Shown: positions 23,950 to 35,200 of the stretch, piece after piece
Numbering within the stretch: the stretch's first letter is position 1
How the letters are laid out: each line of letters opens with the position of its first letter
Assembly: GCA_022605425.2 (NCBI GenBank)
Contig: JAKIMF020000001.1
Location: 1,366,501 to 1,430,500 of the forward strand
DNA from: Hamiltosporidium tvaerminnensis
Lineage: Eukaryota; Microsporidia; Dubosqiidae
Reading direction: 5' to 3'
DNA length: 64,000 nucleotides
Translations under genes and position numbers: made by a program
Notes under the pieces: model-generated
What the model was told of the DNA's origin: nothing
The model's input: only the letters and a program-made list of their open reading frames with translations
Database searches by the model: none

Positions 23950-26900
23950 TTAAACAAATTCTAAACCAATATTTTCTATTTCCATTTCTAAATTAGATAT
24001 CTCATGTCTTTTCTCAAGGTAAGAAACAAAAGATTCTTCATCTGTCTGATAATAAAAATTACAAAAACATATCAAATAAAAATATCTGGATAAATATCGT
24101 TTTCCTTTGGATATTCTTTCATTACTTCCATTATTATAATCATCAATAACATTTCTTAGATTCTCAAGATGATCAAAGAAATCAATAACCTCATCTAATT
24201 TTTGTTTGCTTAATTGAGCAGCAGGTAATATTTTTAATAGCAACTCAATTATTTTGTATTTTGGCGGGTAAAAACGTGATTTTTCTGAAGGAATTTTATC
24301 CTTGTCACACACAAGTTTTGCGATGACCATTCCTGTTGTCGTTCTTCCTCTGCCCATTTGACAGTTGAATATCAAAAGTTTTGATTCTTTTATTTCTCTG
24401 ATAAACTTATAAATATTGTCAATAATCGAAGGAATGGGTATTCTCTCATCTGTTATCGGATATCTTTTAAAAATACATGAATTTTTTAAAAAAATTTCTT
24501 TGGTAGTTTCAACCGAATTTACTTTTACCCAAACACCTTTGGTAATATATTCTCCATTTTTAATTATTTCTTTGTGTACCAACAACATTCCTTCATTCAA
24601 TTCATCAAGTATTTCATTTTTTAATTTATTTTCAATATTTTCAACTATTTCTACGGAAATTCCTCTTGTTTCAATATTTTCTGATAATTTTTCTACATTT
24701 CGTAGAACATATGGATGATCATTTATATAAATTACAGGCTCTTCACGTAAACAAAACCAATAAATATTATTTTCAAAATTTTTAGATAAACTTCTCATTT
24801 TCTTTAAAACATTTTCAATAGCTTTTCTGGTTGGCATTGCTATTCCACATATAATATTATCTCCGGTTACAACATATCTAAAATTCTGTGTTTCTTTAAT
24901 CGCATTTGGAAGTGAAAATATATTTGAACCAATGAAATAATCATATTTTAAAATCATCATTGAACCTAAAATATGCGCATTTCTTTTCTTTACATGACAT
25001 ATTGATTCATCTTTAAATCCAGATAAATCATAAAAAAAATTATTTTCTGTAATTTCATTTAATTCATTGTACATATTCAATATTTCTAATCTATTCATCA
25101 TAAATTCTTCAAAACTTTTACAAGATTGGTTGTATAAATAAGAAGAAAAACAAATTAAAACGAAATATCGTTTTATTGCTCGAATTTTATATTTTTCAAA
25201 GTCTATTGACAAAAAAAATTGAATGAACGATTCTTGAAAATATATTTGAAAATAATGATCAATTCTATTTTTAGCCTCAATTCCATTTTCCAAAACACTT
25301 ACCAATCTTTGTATAATTTTGAAATGAAATTTTGAATCTTCAGTTTCTATATTTATATTATATTTCCAATTATATATTAAATTAATCAATAATGAAATAT
25401 AAACGCATCTGCCTTTTCTTCCATTCGATTGAACATAAAAATACGAATCTTTTTCGAATCTTGAAACATGTTCAAAAAGCTTGTCAAATGTTTCGAATCG
25501 AAGTGGTAATGAACTAGTTATAGGAAACCTTAAATAAATAAAATTTTCTGTTTTTTTATATTTTGAAATATATTCTATAGAAGTTAAAATATCTTCATAT
25601 TTTATATCTAATATTTCATACGGTTTTATACCATCAGTTTTTTCTTTATAAACTATAAGTTTAGATTCTCTTTTTAGTTCATTTAATAATTGATTTTTGA
25701 TTTCAAATTCAGTCTTTTCAATTTCCTGACAATCGATTCCTCTGAAAAATGTAGGATTTTTATAAAATTTCTGATAATCTCGATAAATAAAAAATTTATT
25801 TTTGATATAAATACACGGTTCTTCAAGAAGATTAAACCAAACCGATTTTTTATCTGCCAAAATATATTTTTCAGATAAATTCGGTACAAAATTAATTTTA
25901 TCCGCGGTAGTTCTACAACATAACGGAACATGTTCTTTTAAAATATAATATTTGTTCTTTTTTAAAATATTTAGAAAATTAAATTCAATATTAATATTTG
26001 GCAATAAATTCAACGGAGAAAAAATAAATAATTTATCTTTTTTTCTTGAAATATATTTAAACAAATTTACATATGAAATATTAGAACGTAACCAAGCTTG
26101 AAACCCAATATTATAAAATACCGGTTTCATAGTAAAAAGATATTCTTCGTATAGAATTAGTGTAATATACTTCTCAAGTCTTAAAATTGCTTCATTGAGA
26201 TATTTAGTATCTTTATATAAGAGATATTTAAAATATTTATGAATTATGTCTTTTTTAAAGTCTTCTTCTCCATAAATATTATATAATGCAATATCTACAT
26301 TTAATTTGGCTTTTTTATTTTTAAGAATTGACAATAAATTCTCTACAACTCTATATTTTCCTTGACAAGCAATTTTTAAAATTATTTGGATTTCATTTTC
26401 TTTTAAATCAAAATCATTTATTTTTTCTTTGTTTTTTGTTTCAATAATTCTCTTTAATTTTTCAAAGAACATTTTAAGAGTATTTTGAATAGAAAATAAA
26501 AAATTATTGGAATTAATTACTCCAACAGTTAAATAACAAAAAGTTATAGCAAATTTGACACGTGTATATCCTCTTTTAGAATTAAAAATGAAAATTCTAG
26601 TGTTTGAGTAACTTTGATATAAAATCTTATGTAAAAAATTTAAACTATTTGTATCTGAAATGTAACTGTGCGATGAAATTGGAATTCTAAAATATTTTAA
26701 ATTTTTATACTTTTTTTTAAAATTTTGAAAAACTTCTTTTACCGTTAAAATTTCATACGGAATAATAAAAAACGTGGTTGTTTCATTTTTTTTATTTTCA
26801 GAATTTACTTGTAAAAAACCACCATTAATTTCTGCTTCATAAATTATTTCTCTTTTTAATCTTTCCTCGAAAATTTCTAAATTTTCACATGAAACACCCT

Positions 26901-27216
26901 TCATAAATTTTATATCCTCAAACGGATTATTTTTATCTTTTAATACAAAAGAACAACTGTTTATAAATATCATCGGCTCTTCTCGTAAATTAAACCAAAA
27001 TATTTCTTCTTCACATGAAAATTTTTCAAAAAATATCTCTAATTCAGAAGTTGTCAATTGTCCAATACCATGAATATTTTTGTATGTAGAATGTGTATTT
27101 ATGTTATTTTCTAGTTCCTTTGATTTATTAGTGTGTTTTGAAAAGTTTAATTCACATTTTAAAATAGAAGAAGATGTTAATATAAATCCAAACCTGCTGT
27201 ATTTATTTATTTCCAT
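23950..27216 (-). CDS. Paladin-like protein with three tandem phosphatase-type domains
   Basis: The 1088-residue product repeats a paladin-type module three times. Each module has a W-F-x-L-x-E-E-P segment (74-81, about 455, about 805), an I/Y-I-x-x-x-x-F/Y-V-x-R/K-D-like strand, and a downstream P-loop region. Only the third module keeps the cysteine-phosphatase loop, C952-QMGRG-R958-T. The first (FNSKRGYTR, about 211-219) and second (VQSNGRKGR, about 610) lack the cysteine and look catalytically dead. Paladin relatives are linked to phosphoinositide or inositol phosphate dephosphorylation, so module 3 may act on such substrates, which is inference. There is no signal peptide or membrane segment. 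The coding strand reads gggttaATG at the start, with no CCC. Confidence 0.85.
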   Translation of the reverse strand: MEINKYSRFGFILTSSSILKCELNFSKHTNKSKELENNINTHSTYKNIHGIGQLTTSELEIFFEKFSCEEEIFWFNLREEPMIFINSCSFVLKDKNNPFEDIKFMKGVSCENLEIFEERLKREIIYEAEINGGFLQVNSENKKNETTTFFIIPYEILTVKEVFQNFKKKYKNLKYFRIPISSHSYISDTNSLNFLHKILYQSYSNTRIFIFNSKRGYTRVKFAITFCYLTVGVINSNNFLFSIQNTLKMFFEKLKRIIETKNKEKINDFDLKENEIQIILKIACQGKYRVVENLLSILKNKKAKLNVDIALYNIYGEEDFKKDIIHKYFKYLLYKDTKYLNEAILRLEKYITLILYEEYLFTMKPVFYNIGFQAWLRSNISYVNLFKYISRKKDKLFIFSPLNLLPNINIEFNFLNILKKNKYYILKEHVPLCCRTTADKINFVPNLSEKYILADKKSVWFNLLEEPCIYIKNKFFIYRDYQKFYKNPTFFRGIDCQEIEKTEFEIKNQLLNELKRESKLIVYKEKTDGIKPYEILDIKYEDILTSIEYISKYKKTENFIYLRFPITSSLPLRFETFDKLFEHVSRFEKDSYFYVQSNGRKGRCVYISLLINLIYNWKYNINIETEDSKFHFKIIQRLVSVLENGIEAKNRIDHYFQIYFQESFIQFFLSIDFEKYKIRAIKRYFVLICFSSYLYNQSCKSFEEFMMNRLEILNMYNELNEITENNFFYDLSGFKDESICHVKKRNAHILGSMMILKYDYFIGSNIFSLPNAIKETQNFRYVVTGDNIICGIAMPTRKAIENVLKKMRSLSKNFENNIYWFCLREEPVIYINDHPYVLRNVEKLSENIETRGISVEIVENIENKLKNEILDELNEGMLLVHKEIIKNGEYITKGVWVKVNSVETTKEIFLKNSCIFKRYPITDERIPIPSIIDNIYKFIREIKESKLLIFNCQMGRGRTTTGMVIAKLVCDKDKIPSEKSRFYPPKYKIIELLLKILPAAQLSKQKLDEVIDFFDHLENLRNVIDDYNNGSNERISKGKRYLSRYFYLICFCNFYYQTDEESFVSYLEKRHEISNLEMEIENIGLEFV

Positions 27217-27426
27217 TAACCCATGTATTTTATTTTTTTTATTTATGCATTTTTTTAATTTTAATTTTTAAAAATTTAATTTTTTAAAAATTTAAGGTTC
27301 AATAATCAACCACAAAAAATGTTGTTCATTTTAAGAAATTTATAAAAATGAAGCATGAAAGAAGTATATTCAGGGGTAGAAAGTAAGTTTCAATATTGTT
27401 GTGAACGTTTTTGTAATAAAGCTGAG

Positions 27427-27580
27427 TATCTATTAATCCATGTAAATGAGGTTAAGGCTCTTAATAGGCCGTAATGCCATTGAGTAAGTAAATATCTATT
27501 AATCGATGTAAATGAGGGTAAGGCTCTTAATAGGCCGTAATTCCATTGAGTAAGTAAATATCAATTAATCCATGTAAAAC
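27427..27580. repeat. 66-bp tandem repeat
   Basis: Two full units and the beginning of a third start at 27427, 27493 and 27559 with tatctattaat(c). Each full unit contains the GC-richer block aaggctcttaataggccgta. The array ends about 15 bp before the target duplication of retrotransposon copy 3. Confidence 0.9.
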
Positions 27581-27608
27581 AAACTTACTAATGATTATAT
27601 AAATATAT

Positions 27609-30600
27609 TTATTTAATAAAATTCTGGGTTAAAATATTTTGCACCTTTTTAAATGTTTTCTTCTACCTCTTTAACCACTATTGTCTCTTCTTCGAAATCC
27701 GACTCTTCATTTATGTTATTGGTCGGTTCCTCCAAAGTGGTTCCTCCTTGTGAAATAAGGGGTGTATTATTTTTTGGTTTTAAAGTTTTAACACCATCTT
27801 CCTCTCTTTTCGCTTCTTTTAAAGGGGGTATTGGTTCCTCATGCATCTCTGATCTCATAATAACACCCATTGACGCTCTCTCCCAGCTCTCTTCGGCATT
27901 TAGTCCTGACTCAAGTCCTCTTCGTCGATCAAAGGAAATTGTTTCGACTGTCTTCTTAAGTACTATAGACTGAATATATGTCTCTATATTTATGGGTATT
28001 TCTAGTCTTTTAAGATGAGATTTATGGTATTTTGTCACAATACCGTCCCAGATCATTACATAAGGGATTATCTCAACACTACACTTATAAATAAGACCTA
28101 ACTCATTGGCTAGCAGGTCATACTTCCTAAGTTTTTCAGTTTCAACTATTTGAAGTGAATCTTTGGAACTTATTCCTACTAAATGAGTGTTATCTTATTC
28201 TTCTTCTTATCTAAAATAAATATGTCCGGTCTGTTATTCCGAATTTTAACATCAGTTTTAATTCTGGTGTCCACTCTTATCTCTGCATACTCATTATCAA
28301 GAATTTCTTGAACTGAGTGGCTCCTTATTCGTTTTGAAGACTTAAACTTATATCTATTTAGAAGAAGAAGGTGTAGGCATCTAACCACTTCATTATGCCG
28401 TCTAGTGTAATCATGGCCTAGCATTTTTTCACATCTAGTTGCTAGATGATCCACAGTCTTACCAGACTTCCCGCAATGTTGACACACACCATCTGCTCCC
28501 CAGAATACATTTCTATCCTGGATATAGCAGAACACAGCTTCATTTCGTGGCCTAATATTTCCTCTCTTTAGCCATCTTGAAGAGTCACTAACACTCACAA
28601 GCTCATTTTTTCTTGCATTATATAACTTTGAATAGAGTTTTCGTTTTTCTATTTCGTTATATAGTTTTGCAAGTTGAGCTTCTTCTAAACCTTTCTTAGT
28701 GACTTCTTCTACCAACCTGTACTTTACTTTTAAGAAGCCTTTTATTAGTGCAAGATGGGTTTTATTATTATTCTTCACCTTGAGGATTGCTGCTCGTCTA
28801 GTTGATATTTCTTTACTTTTTTCCAGACAATCCAAGAGTTGCAGAAGCATATGTTCGCTTCGCAACTCAACACTATGTAGGCCTCTTCCAAGTTCTGTTC
28901 TAAGAAGGTATAGACGCTCTTTACATCCTGGGCGGAGATGTATCTTATTCTTCACCAACACCGCACGCACTGCAACATCTAACTTAGAGAAGTCAGCCGG
29001 TTCAAGTCGAAGTACTCCTATGTGGTAGTTGATTAACGATATCGCATGTTGATTGATTGCAGAAAATAATTTTTTTGCCTTTAATCTTGTGTGACAAAGT
29101 CTTCCAACTCTTGATATAAGTTTGCTCTGTACTTCTTCAAATGAGCTACGTGTTGGGATTCCTCTGCTATCTTCTATTATTCCTAAATATTTGTAAACAC
29201 TAACACCTCCTAGAAGAGTAGCAGTATCTTCACAACACGTATCATTTGTGGCTGACTTCTCTTTGTTAATCTCTAAGCCAATCACCTCTAAAAATTCCTT
29301 TGCCTCGCCTGTCATAGCACTCAATGTGGAGCTGTCTTTTGCAAGGAACTTAAGATCATCAATAAAAAAGAGATGATTAGTAGAATGAGATTCTGCATCT
29401 GTTTGTACTGTCACTTTTGTGTATTTTTCATTAAGCTTTCGGCTTAATGGATCCATACACAACACAAACAACAATGGTGACAAACTATCTCCTTGCAGGT
29501 CCCTCTATCAATCTTCTTGCTCATGATTTTTTCAGGCTTTACTGATATATCAATTTTCCATTTTGATATAATTACCTTAATAAATTTCAGGATCCAATCA
29601 GGTAAATTAAGGTTTTCAATGCATTGAGTTAAATAAGCATGATCTATTGAATCATAAGCTTTTTTAACATCAATCCATGTTGCCTTAAGATTGTTTCCGT
29701 ACTCTTTATCTAGGGCAATATTAAGTAGAGCCTGCTCTTTCGCTCCCTGCACACCTCTTACCGCCCCTAATTGGTTCTCTGCAAGCAACCCTCGCCTTTC
29801 CACTTTAAGTTGAACGACCTTTGTTACACACTTTGTCGTTAACTTATAGAGGTTGGACATACAAGTGATTGGCCTGTAGTCAGAGCCTCTTCGTGGAATT
29901 CCTTTCGGTATCAAATACGTAAGCCCGCAGTAAAACCAATCAGCTTGAGGTGTTCCTTCTAAACATATAACTTTAACAATATCATAAAGATATTTGTGTA
30001 GAGTTGTAAGTTTCTTAATGAAAAAATTGTAAATACCATCAATTCCAGCAGCTTTCCAATTAGGGAGCCAATTAATGATATTCACAAATTCATCAAGTGA
30101 AGGAAACGTGGTCGGATGATTATCTGATACAAATGGAATCAAATAATCATCGTACGTGACTGTGTCATCATTTTTGTTCCACATTGTAGACCAAAAACTC
30201 ACAATTTCATCGGCTAACCACATGCTCGAATTCCACACGCTCAGATAACCCACGATAAAATCGACCTCGGAAAAGCTCAAACATACGATTCTCTTTTCGG
30301 AATTGCTTCCTACTTTCATGCATCGTAATTTTTTTCTCGTAAACATTCAAAGACTCATTCTTCTTAACTAAAGCCCCAGAAAGATCAGTTACGCTGCTCA
30401 AGTTTAAATTAAACTCTCGCATGATTTTCTTAAGGCTCTTCGTTTCCGAAGTGGAGAGCATTTCCTGCTTACGAGCTTTCTCGAGAAGATCTTTGGAAAG
30501 TACTAACTTAGAAATTTTACTTTCTATGTTTTCCTTCCAAGCGGATCTAGGCTTCTCTTTACGTGTTGCCTCGTCATAGCATATCTGCGCAGCTTGCATG

Positions 30601-31412
30601 ATATACGCGGCTTCCGTAATTGACTCAGGTACATGAGCTCCTGCATATTCACCGACTACTCGATTAATGAGATCCAGAACTTTACTATCAATCAATTCAT
30701 TTGGATGTTTTCTAGTTCGGACCACCACTTTTCCAATTTCGTTCTCCGAGATTTCTTTGATTTTACTCAAGAATTTATCTCTCAGGTTTATTACTTCGAG
30801 GTGTCGGTCAAGGTGCATGTATCAGCGAGACAAGTGGCGATTCTACGTCGCTCTCCATTCTCTTCTGATTTTACTTCCTTTCCCATCTCACTTTGTGCCA
30901 ATTTTTTTAACACTTCGAGAGTTTCAGTGCAGCCGAATTTCTCATTATAGTACCTGTGAAGTTCTGTCCAGCCATTTCTTAGCATTCTTTCAAACCTTGT
31001 CTGTACTGCAAAAAAAACAATTCGAGGCCATTCCTTCGGGTCGGCTGTTACGGAATCGAATATCGTCCGCAATGCCATTAGCCTGTTATCTTCCGGAATA
31101 GCTAGAGTACAGGGGCTTGTCATGTCGTACGATGGCTCGCACGCAGAGACTTCAACCAAAGAGGTAACTGGTGCATTAGGCGAAGGTAAGAGGTCAAGCC
31201 CACTATTTTGCATTTTACTGCATGTTTGGCTTGGTGGTGGAGGTGTTATTGTTGTGTAGGAGGAGGAAGGTAAGGAAATCGCCGGTGGGTGTAGCTAACA
31301 TTTTTTTATCCCATATCACTCTTCTTCACCTCATCAGCGTCGTTTGCAGCCTTTATTTTGGTATTTTTCGATATTCCGCTGCTAACATTTTTCTTTCTAC
31401 CCATATAAAATT
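27609..31412 (-). pseudogene. Non-LTR retrotransposon copy 3, full-length but frameshifted
   Basis: A nearly full-length antisense copy of the element at 37228-41040. The start codon is at 31404 and the 3' terminal sequence ends at 27609. It is flanked by the 15-bp duplication attatataaatatat (27594-27608 and 31413-31427). Surviving frames are 30791-31213, 30207-30818, 29444-30346, 28179-29483 and 27649-28056. Frame breaks include one soon after the start codon and one at the QGD motif near 29490, where a base is missing relative to the intact copy. All RT, finger and endonuclease motifs can still be read piecewise. The short duplication and good sequence match suggest a fairly recent insertion that has already lost coding capacity. 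Confidence 0.95.
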
Positions 31413-31482
31413 ATTATATAAATATATAAAAATTTAAAAGTTTTTATATATTTTTTGTACAAGAAAAACAAATATAAAATTT

Positions 31483-32080
31483 ATAAAACTTACTCTCTTA
31501 TTACAGTGAACTTTTATCTTTCGGTATCGAGGATCAACAAATGGAAGTTTTCCATTTTTTTATATCTGTTGTGATTCTGTATTATAAGGATCCAAGATAT
31601 AATAGATACGGTGTGGTTTATACTTACTTACTCCGCAGCACCACAGCTCTTGAAGAGCACAGGCTTCTTTAACGAATATTCTTTATTCTTTCTTATTCTG
31701 CACAAAACATCTCCATTGCAGCATATTAAGTTTCTTTAGATTTCCCTTAACATTATTTAGCCATCTTTTCTGGTGTCTATTTCTTCTTCTCTTATCTTTA
31801 GATGAAGTTTTTAAAATTTTACTACCAGCTATCTCCGTAGTCATTCTTTCTACGTGTCCGAGTCACCTAGGTCTCATTGTTTTATTTCAATGACAATATT
31901 GTATCCTTGATATATGTTTAGGTCTCTTGATTTGTTATAATTCTCCACTCATTATTTTCTAAAATTGGCCAATGTGGTTTATATCCCATCAAAATGCTAA
32001 CAATGATTTTCACACCAATTTCACACACTCATTACTAAGAAAATAGTTTTTAATGTGGTTATGGTATCCCCACCCACTTT
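31483..32080 (-). repeat. SINE-like family B repeat, copy 2, interrupted by an RT relic
   Basis: On the minus strand the head lies at about 32080 (gtgggtggggataccataac), followed by taatgagtgtgtgaaattgg. After the inserted segment 31623-31972 it continues with the tail half (cacaacagatata, gatcctcgataccgaaag) down to about 31483. The head also matches the beginning of the longer family A repeats at 44378 and 60785. Confidence 0.75.
31623..31972 (-). pseudogene. C-terminal relic of an animal-type non-LTR reverse transcriptase
   Basis: Read on the minus strand, this encodes a decayed version of the C-terminal tail typical of RTE/Jockey-type retrotransposon proteins: an R-x-L-G-H-V-E-R-M block (Trp now a stop), then R-H-Q-K-R-W-L-N-N-V, an N-L-K-K-L-N segment, and W-R-C-F-V-Q-N-K-K-E near the end. 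It finishes in gtaagtaagtata, a simple-sequence tail. It interrupts family B copy 2 and is flanked by tgtggtttata on both sides (31612-31622 and 31973-31983). It is unrelated in sequence to the dominant retrotransposon of this window. At least two internal stops are present. Family level is inferred from the tail motifs only. Confidence 0.75.
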
Positions 32081-32509
32081 AAAATATATAAATGTAAAAT
32101 AATTCTAAGCAAAAAATTGGTTATTTTGTATACATTTTGAAGTAGCTATACTCGTATTTGACTGTTTTTTCAAATATTGAATATAACTGTTGATAAACTA
32201 TTTTGAAATTTCAGAATTGAAATATATATTTTTTATTGAATATTTTTAAGAATTAATCTTTTTAAATACTTTGTGTGTCGTATTTCTTTCTTCAAAGAAA
32301 TATTCCATATTTAGTCTTTTCGTTATCTTCTTCCATATTCAGATTGAATATTAGAATTTTTATCTGTTCATTGCTAGCCATTTTATACTCAAGAGCCAGA
32401 ATAGCTATTTTTTCTCCATATTAGTTTATATTTTCTTCCTCGTTTCGTCATATTATCAAAGGGATATAGACTAAGTGGCTCTAAGATATTTGATAGAATC
32501 AGGTGATAC

Positions 32510-32950
32510 ATTTTCCTAGCTATCATCTATATCTGGCCTTTATCAGAGTTTTCTTCATCGATCAAAGGAAATTCTTTTAAATATATTTTTGAAATTATTC
32601 TTTATTTTTCTCTGCATTAATCGACATTTGAAGTTTTTTTTAGCTAATTTTATGGTATTTTGTAACTCATTAACTATGTGATCACATAAGAGATTATATC
32701 AACACTACTTTATCAACAAGTTAAAATTATTGGCCAATAAGTCTGCATATTCTGTTTTATGGTTTCCAAAAATTTAAAGAAATTCCCTCGAAATAATTTT
32801 AAATTCAACCAATGTAATAATATAATATTTATGATCAAACATATGGCTATCTGGCTTATTGTTTAAAATTTTGGTATCATTTTTTATTCTAGTGTTTAGT
32901 CTTATTAACACACACATATTTTCAATATATTTTTCTATTATTCCTTTTGT
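32510..32950 (-). pseudogene. Highly decayed fragment of the dominant retrotransposon
   Basis: The minus strand still matches the endonuclease-to-C-terminus part of the element in patches: gatcaaaggaaattc near 32557, atggtattttgtaa near 32652, agagattatatcaacactac near 32690 and tctagtgtttagtctta near 32890. No frame is open. It is the oldest-looking copy I could still align, next to the family B copy 2 repeat. Confidence 0.75.
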
Positions 32951-33162
32951 TATTTATTTAAAACAATATTTGATGAAATTGAAAGTAAGATTTTCATTTT
33001 ATTAAATTTTTTTTCAAAATCCATATTTTTAGATTTTTTCTTTGTAAGTTGGTCTTTTCTGAAAATATGTTTTATTAGCAAAGAACCAATTTAATATAAA
33101 TTTTATAAAGTAATTTTAAAAACAAAAATACCCATTTACGGGTAGAATAGCAATATTTTTTA

Positions 33163-34056
33163 ATGTATCCTACAGACGACACAATATCAACAGAAGCTGA
33201 TAAAAATATAGATGAAGAAAAAGAAATTATATTACCAACTTCGGTAAGTCAAGGCGGCAAAAAAAATAATCAAAAACAACAATTAAATCAGAAACATATT
33301 CATAAAATATCAAAAACTACAAATCAGATTTCGTATTATTCTTTTAATAATTTTGTCGGTGAATTTTTTAAAGAATTGAGTGAAAAAAAATACGAAGAAA
33401 TTTTTTTTGAATCTGTGATTGATGAAGATATTGCTTTTAATAAATTGTTTGAAGAATCGTATACATGTGAAGTTAAACGAGAAATTTCGTTGAAAAATCG
33501 TCTTTTTTCTGCATTTATTACAGATGATTCTAAAAATGACACAATTTATACTGAAAATGATTTTCTAAAAAGTCTGAATTTAGATTTTACAAATACTGAT
33601 GATTTAGATAATTTAATTGTGGAATTATTTATACAAAACAAAATACCTATTTATGATGAAACTGAATTTGCCTTGAATGGGAATGAAATAGCTAAATTAA
33701 TAGTCAATCTTAAAAAACAAGTAATAATCAACAATAAAAGAAAGAAAATATTCAAACAAATATTACAAAAGCGCATGCTATTCATGTCTTTTTTACAGGC
33801 TCTTAAAATTATAGATTCTAAACTACAAAAACTTTATTTAAAAAGAAATAAAGCCAAAGTAAAAAGTAGATCAAACGAAGAATACGAAGAAATAAAAACT
33901 CTTTTAGATATTAGAAAACATTTTTTTGAACTTTTTCAAGATGAACTTAATCATGAAAATATTCTTTTTACGATAGATAATCTTTTTACAGATCACAATG
34001 AACAAAATATAAAGTTGAAAGATTACAATCCAGATAATTATTTTCTCGAAGATTGA
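33163..34056 (+). CDS. Unassigned protein, weakly Ada3/Ngg1-like
   Basis: The 297-residue product is very rich in Lys, Asn, Glu and Phe and has no signal peptide or membrane segment. The C-terminal third (about 180-280) is predicted helical. It contains NNKRKKIFKQILQKRM and IDSKLQKLYLKRNKAK, which resembles the helical C-terminal region of Ada3/Ngg1, the SAGA coactivator subunit, but this is a weak pattern match and no diagnostic motif confirms it. Residues 1-60 are polar and probably disordered. Upstream, at 33130-33143, sits a near-palindrome acccatttacgggt about 20-30 nt before the ATG, offering a CCC run at some distance. The even codon use and long open frame make it a real gene; the function is uncertain. 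Confidence 0.7.
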   Translation: MYPTDDTISTEADKNIDEEKEIILPTSVSQGGKKNNQKQQLNQKHIHKISKTTNQISYYSFNNFVGEFFKELSEKKYEEIFFESVIDEDIAFNKLFEESYTCEVKREISLKNRLFSAFITDDSKNDTIYTENDFLKSLNLDFTNTDDLDNLIVELFIQNKIPIYDETEFALNGNEIAKLIVNLKKQVIINNKRKKIFKQILQKRMLFMSFLQALKIIDSKLQKLYLKRNKAKVKSRSNEEYEEIKTLLDIRKHFFELFQDELNHENILFTIDNLFTDHNEQNIKLKDYNPDNYFLED

Positions 34057-35009
34057 GTATTTTAACTTAGAAATAGAAACATATGTAGATATTTTAATTT
34101 AAATTTTAATTAAAGTTGTTTTTGCGGTTTTTTTATGTTCTAATCGAAGAATATTTTTTTTCATTTTTTTAATGAAATTTATAAATAGAAAATCATCCTA
34201 CAATTCCTACTACTGTTTTGAAAATATTAAAAAGAATCAAATTATATGTTTTTTGGAAAATTAATATGTTTTTTACTAAAAACTAATCTTGAAAAAAGAA
34301 TTTTAATAGCTTATAATATATTTTTTAAATTCTTTTAAATTTTGGCAAAGAGAAACATCTTTAATCTATAATACAGTATTAGACTATAATAATTGGATAC
34401 TAAGAATTGCTTATATTATATACGCTTTTTGGTTAATTTATTTATTTTTTATAATTTTATTACATATTTGGCCTCTTTTTTTATTCGTTAACTAAAATAT
34501 TTGGTTTTAAGTACCTAGATATGTTAGATATTCATTTTTGTGTTCCGTTTTTTAAAATACTATATATAATGATTATTATTTATCTCAGACTTACATTTAT
34601 ACCGGATTCCAATTTTTTTGTGATTTTATAGGTATTAGAAAATTATATTCTGAGTATTATTGATAGCCTCTATATATCAATACTTAGAATATCTAGAGTC
34701 TTCAAATCTAAGCTTTTAAATTTCATAATAATTATAATTTGTTTTGGCTATGATTTAAGAAAATTTTAAACTAATCATATGTAAATATAAAATTATTTTG
34801 AGTAAATTAAACTCCTGTGTTTTCTTGTTTCATGAACTAAGATTAAATCAATAAATTAAAAACATATAAACGTATCACAGGATATTAAATTGAAATTTTT
34901 AATTTTAAATAGAAGATTAGCGAAATTAAAAATTATTTTAAGGTAAATATTGATTTAAATTAAATATTTCTAATTACTCCTGCAATGACGAAGATTATGT
35001 TAAAAAAAA
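34057..35009. other. AT-rich intergenic region
   Basis: No gene or repeat recognised between the preceding gene and a 3' retrotransposon fragment. Confidence 0.5.
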
Positions 35010-35200
35010 TAAAAACAAAAAATAATACACATCATATTTCCAAATAAGGAAATACGTTAGAGGAACAGACGATAAACATAAGTGAAGAGTCGGATTTAGA
35101 AGAAAAGACGGTATTAGTAAAAGAGGTTGAAGAAAATATATGAAAATGATAAAAAAAAGTTTTAACCAAAAATTCTATTAAATTAAATAAAATTAAGAAT
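35010..35200 (+). pseudogene. 3'-terminal fragment of the dominant retrotransposon
   Basis: Only the last part of the element is present: the caaaaaataatacac block, gaagagtcggatttagaag near 35085, agaggttgaagaaaat near 35122 and the degraded terminal aaccaaaaattctattaaat. This is extreme 5' truncation. The sequence is moderately diverged from the intact copy. Confidence 0.88.
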
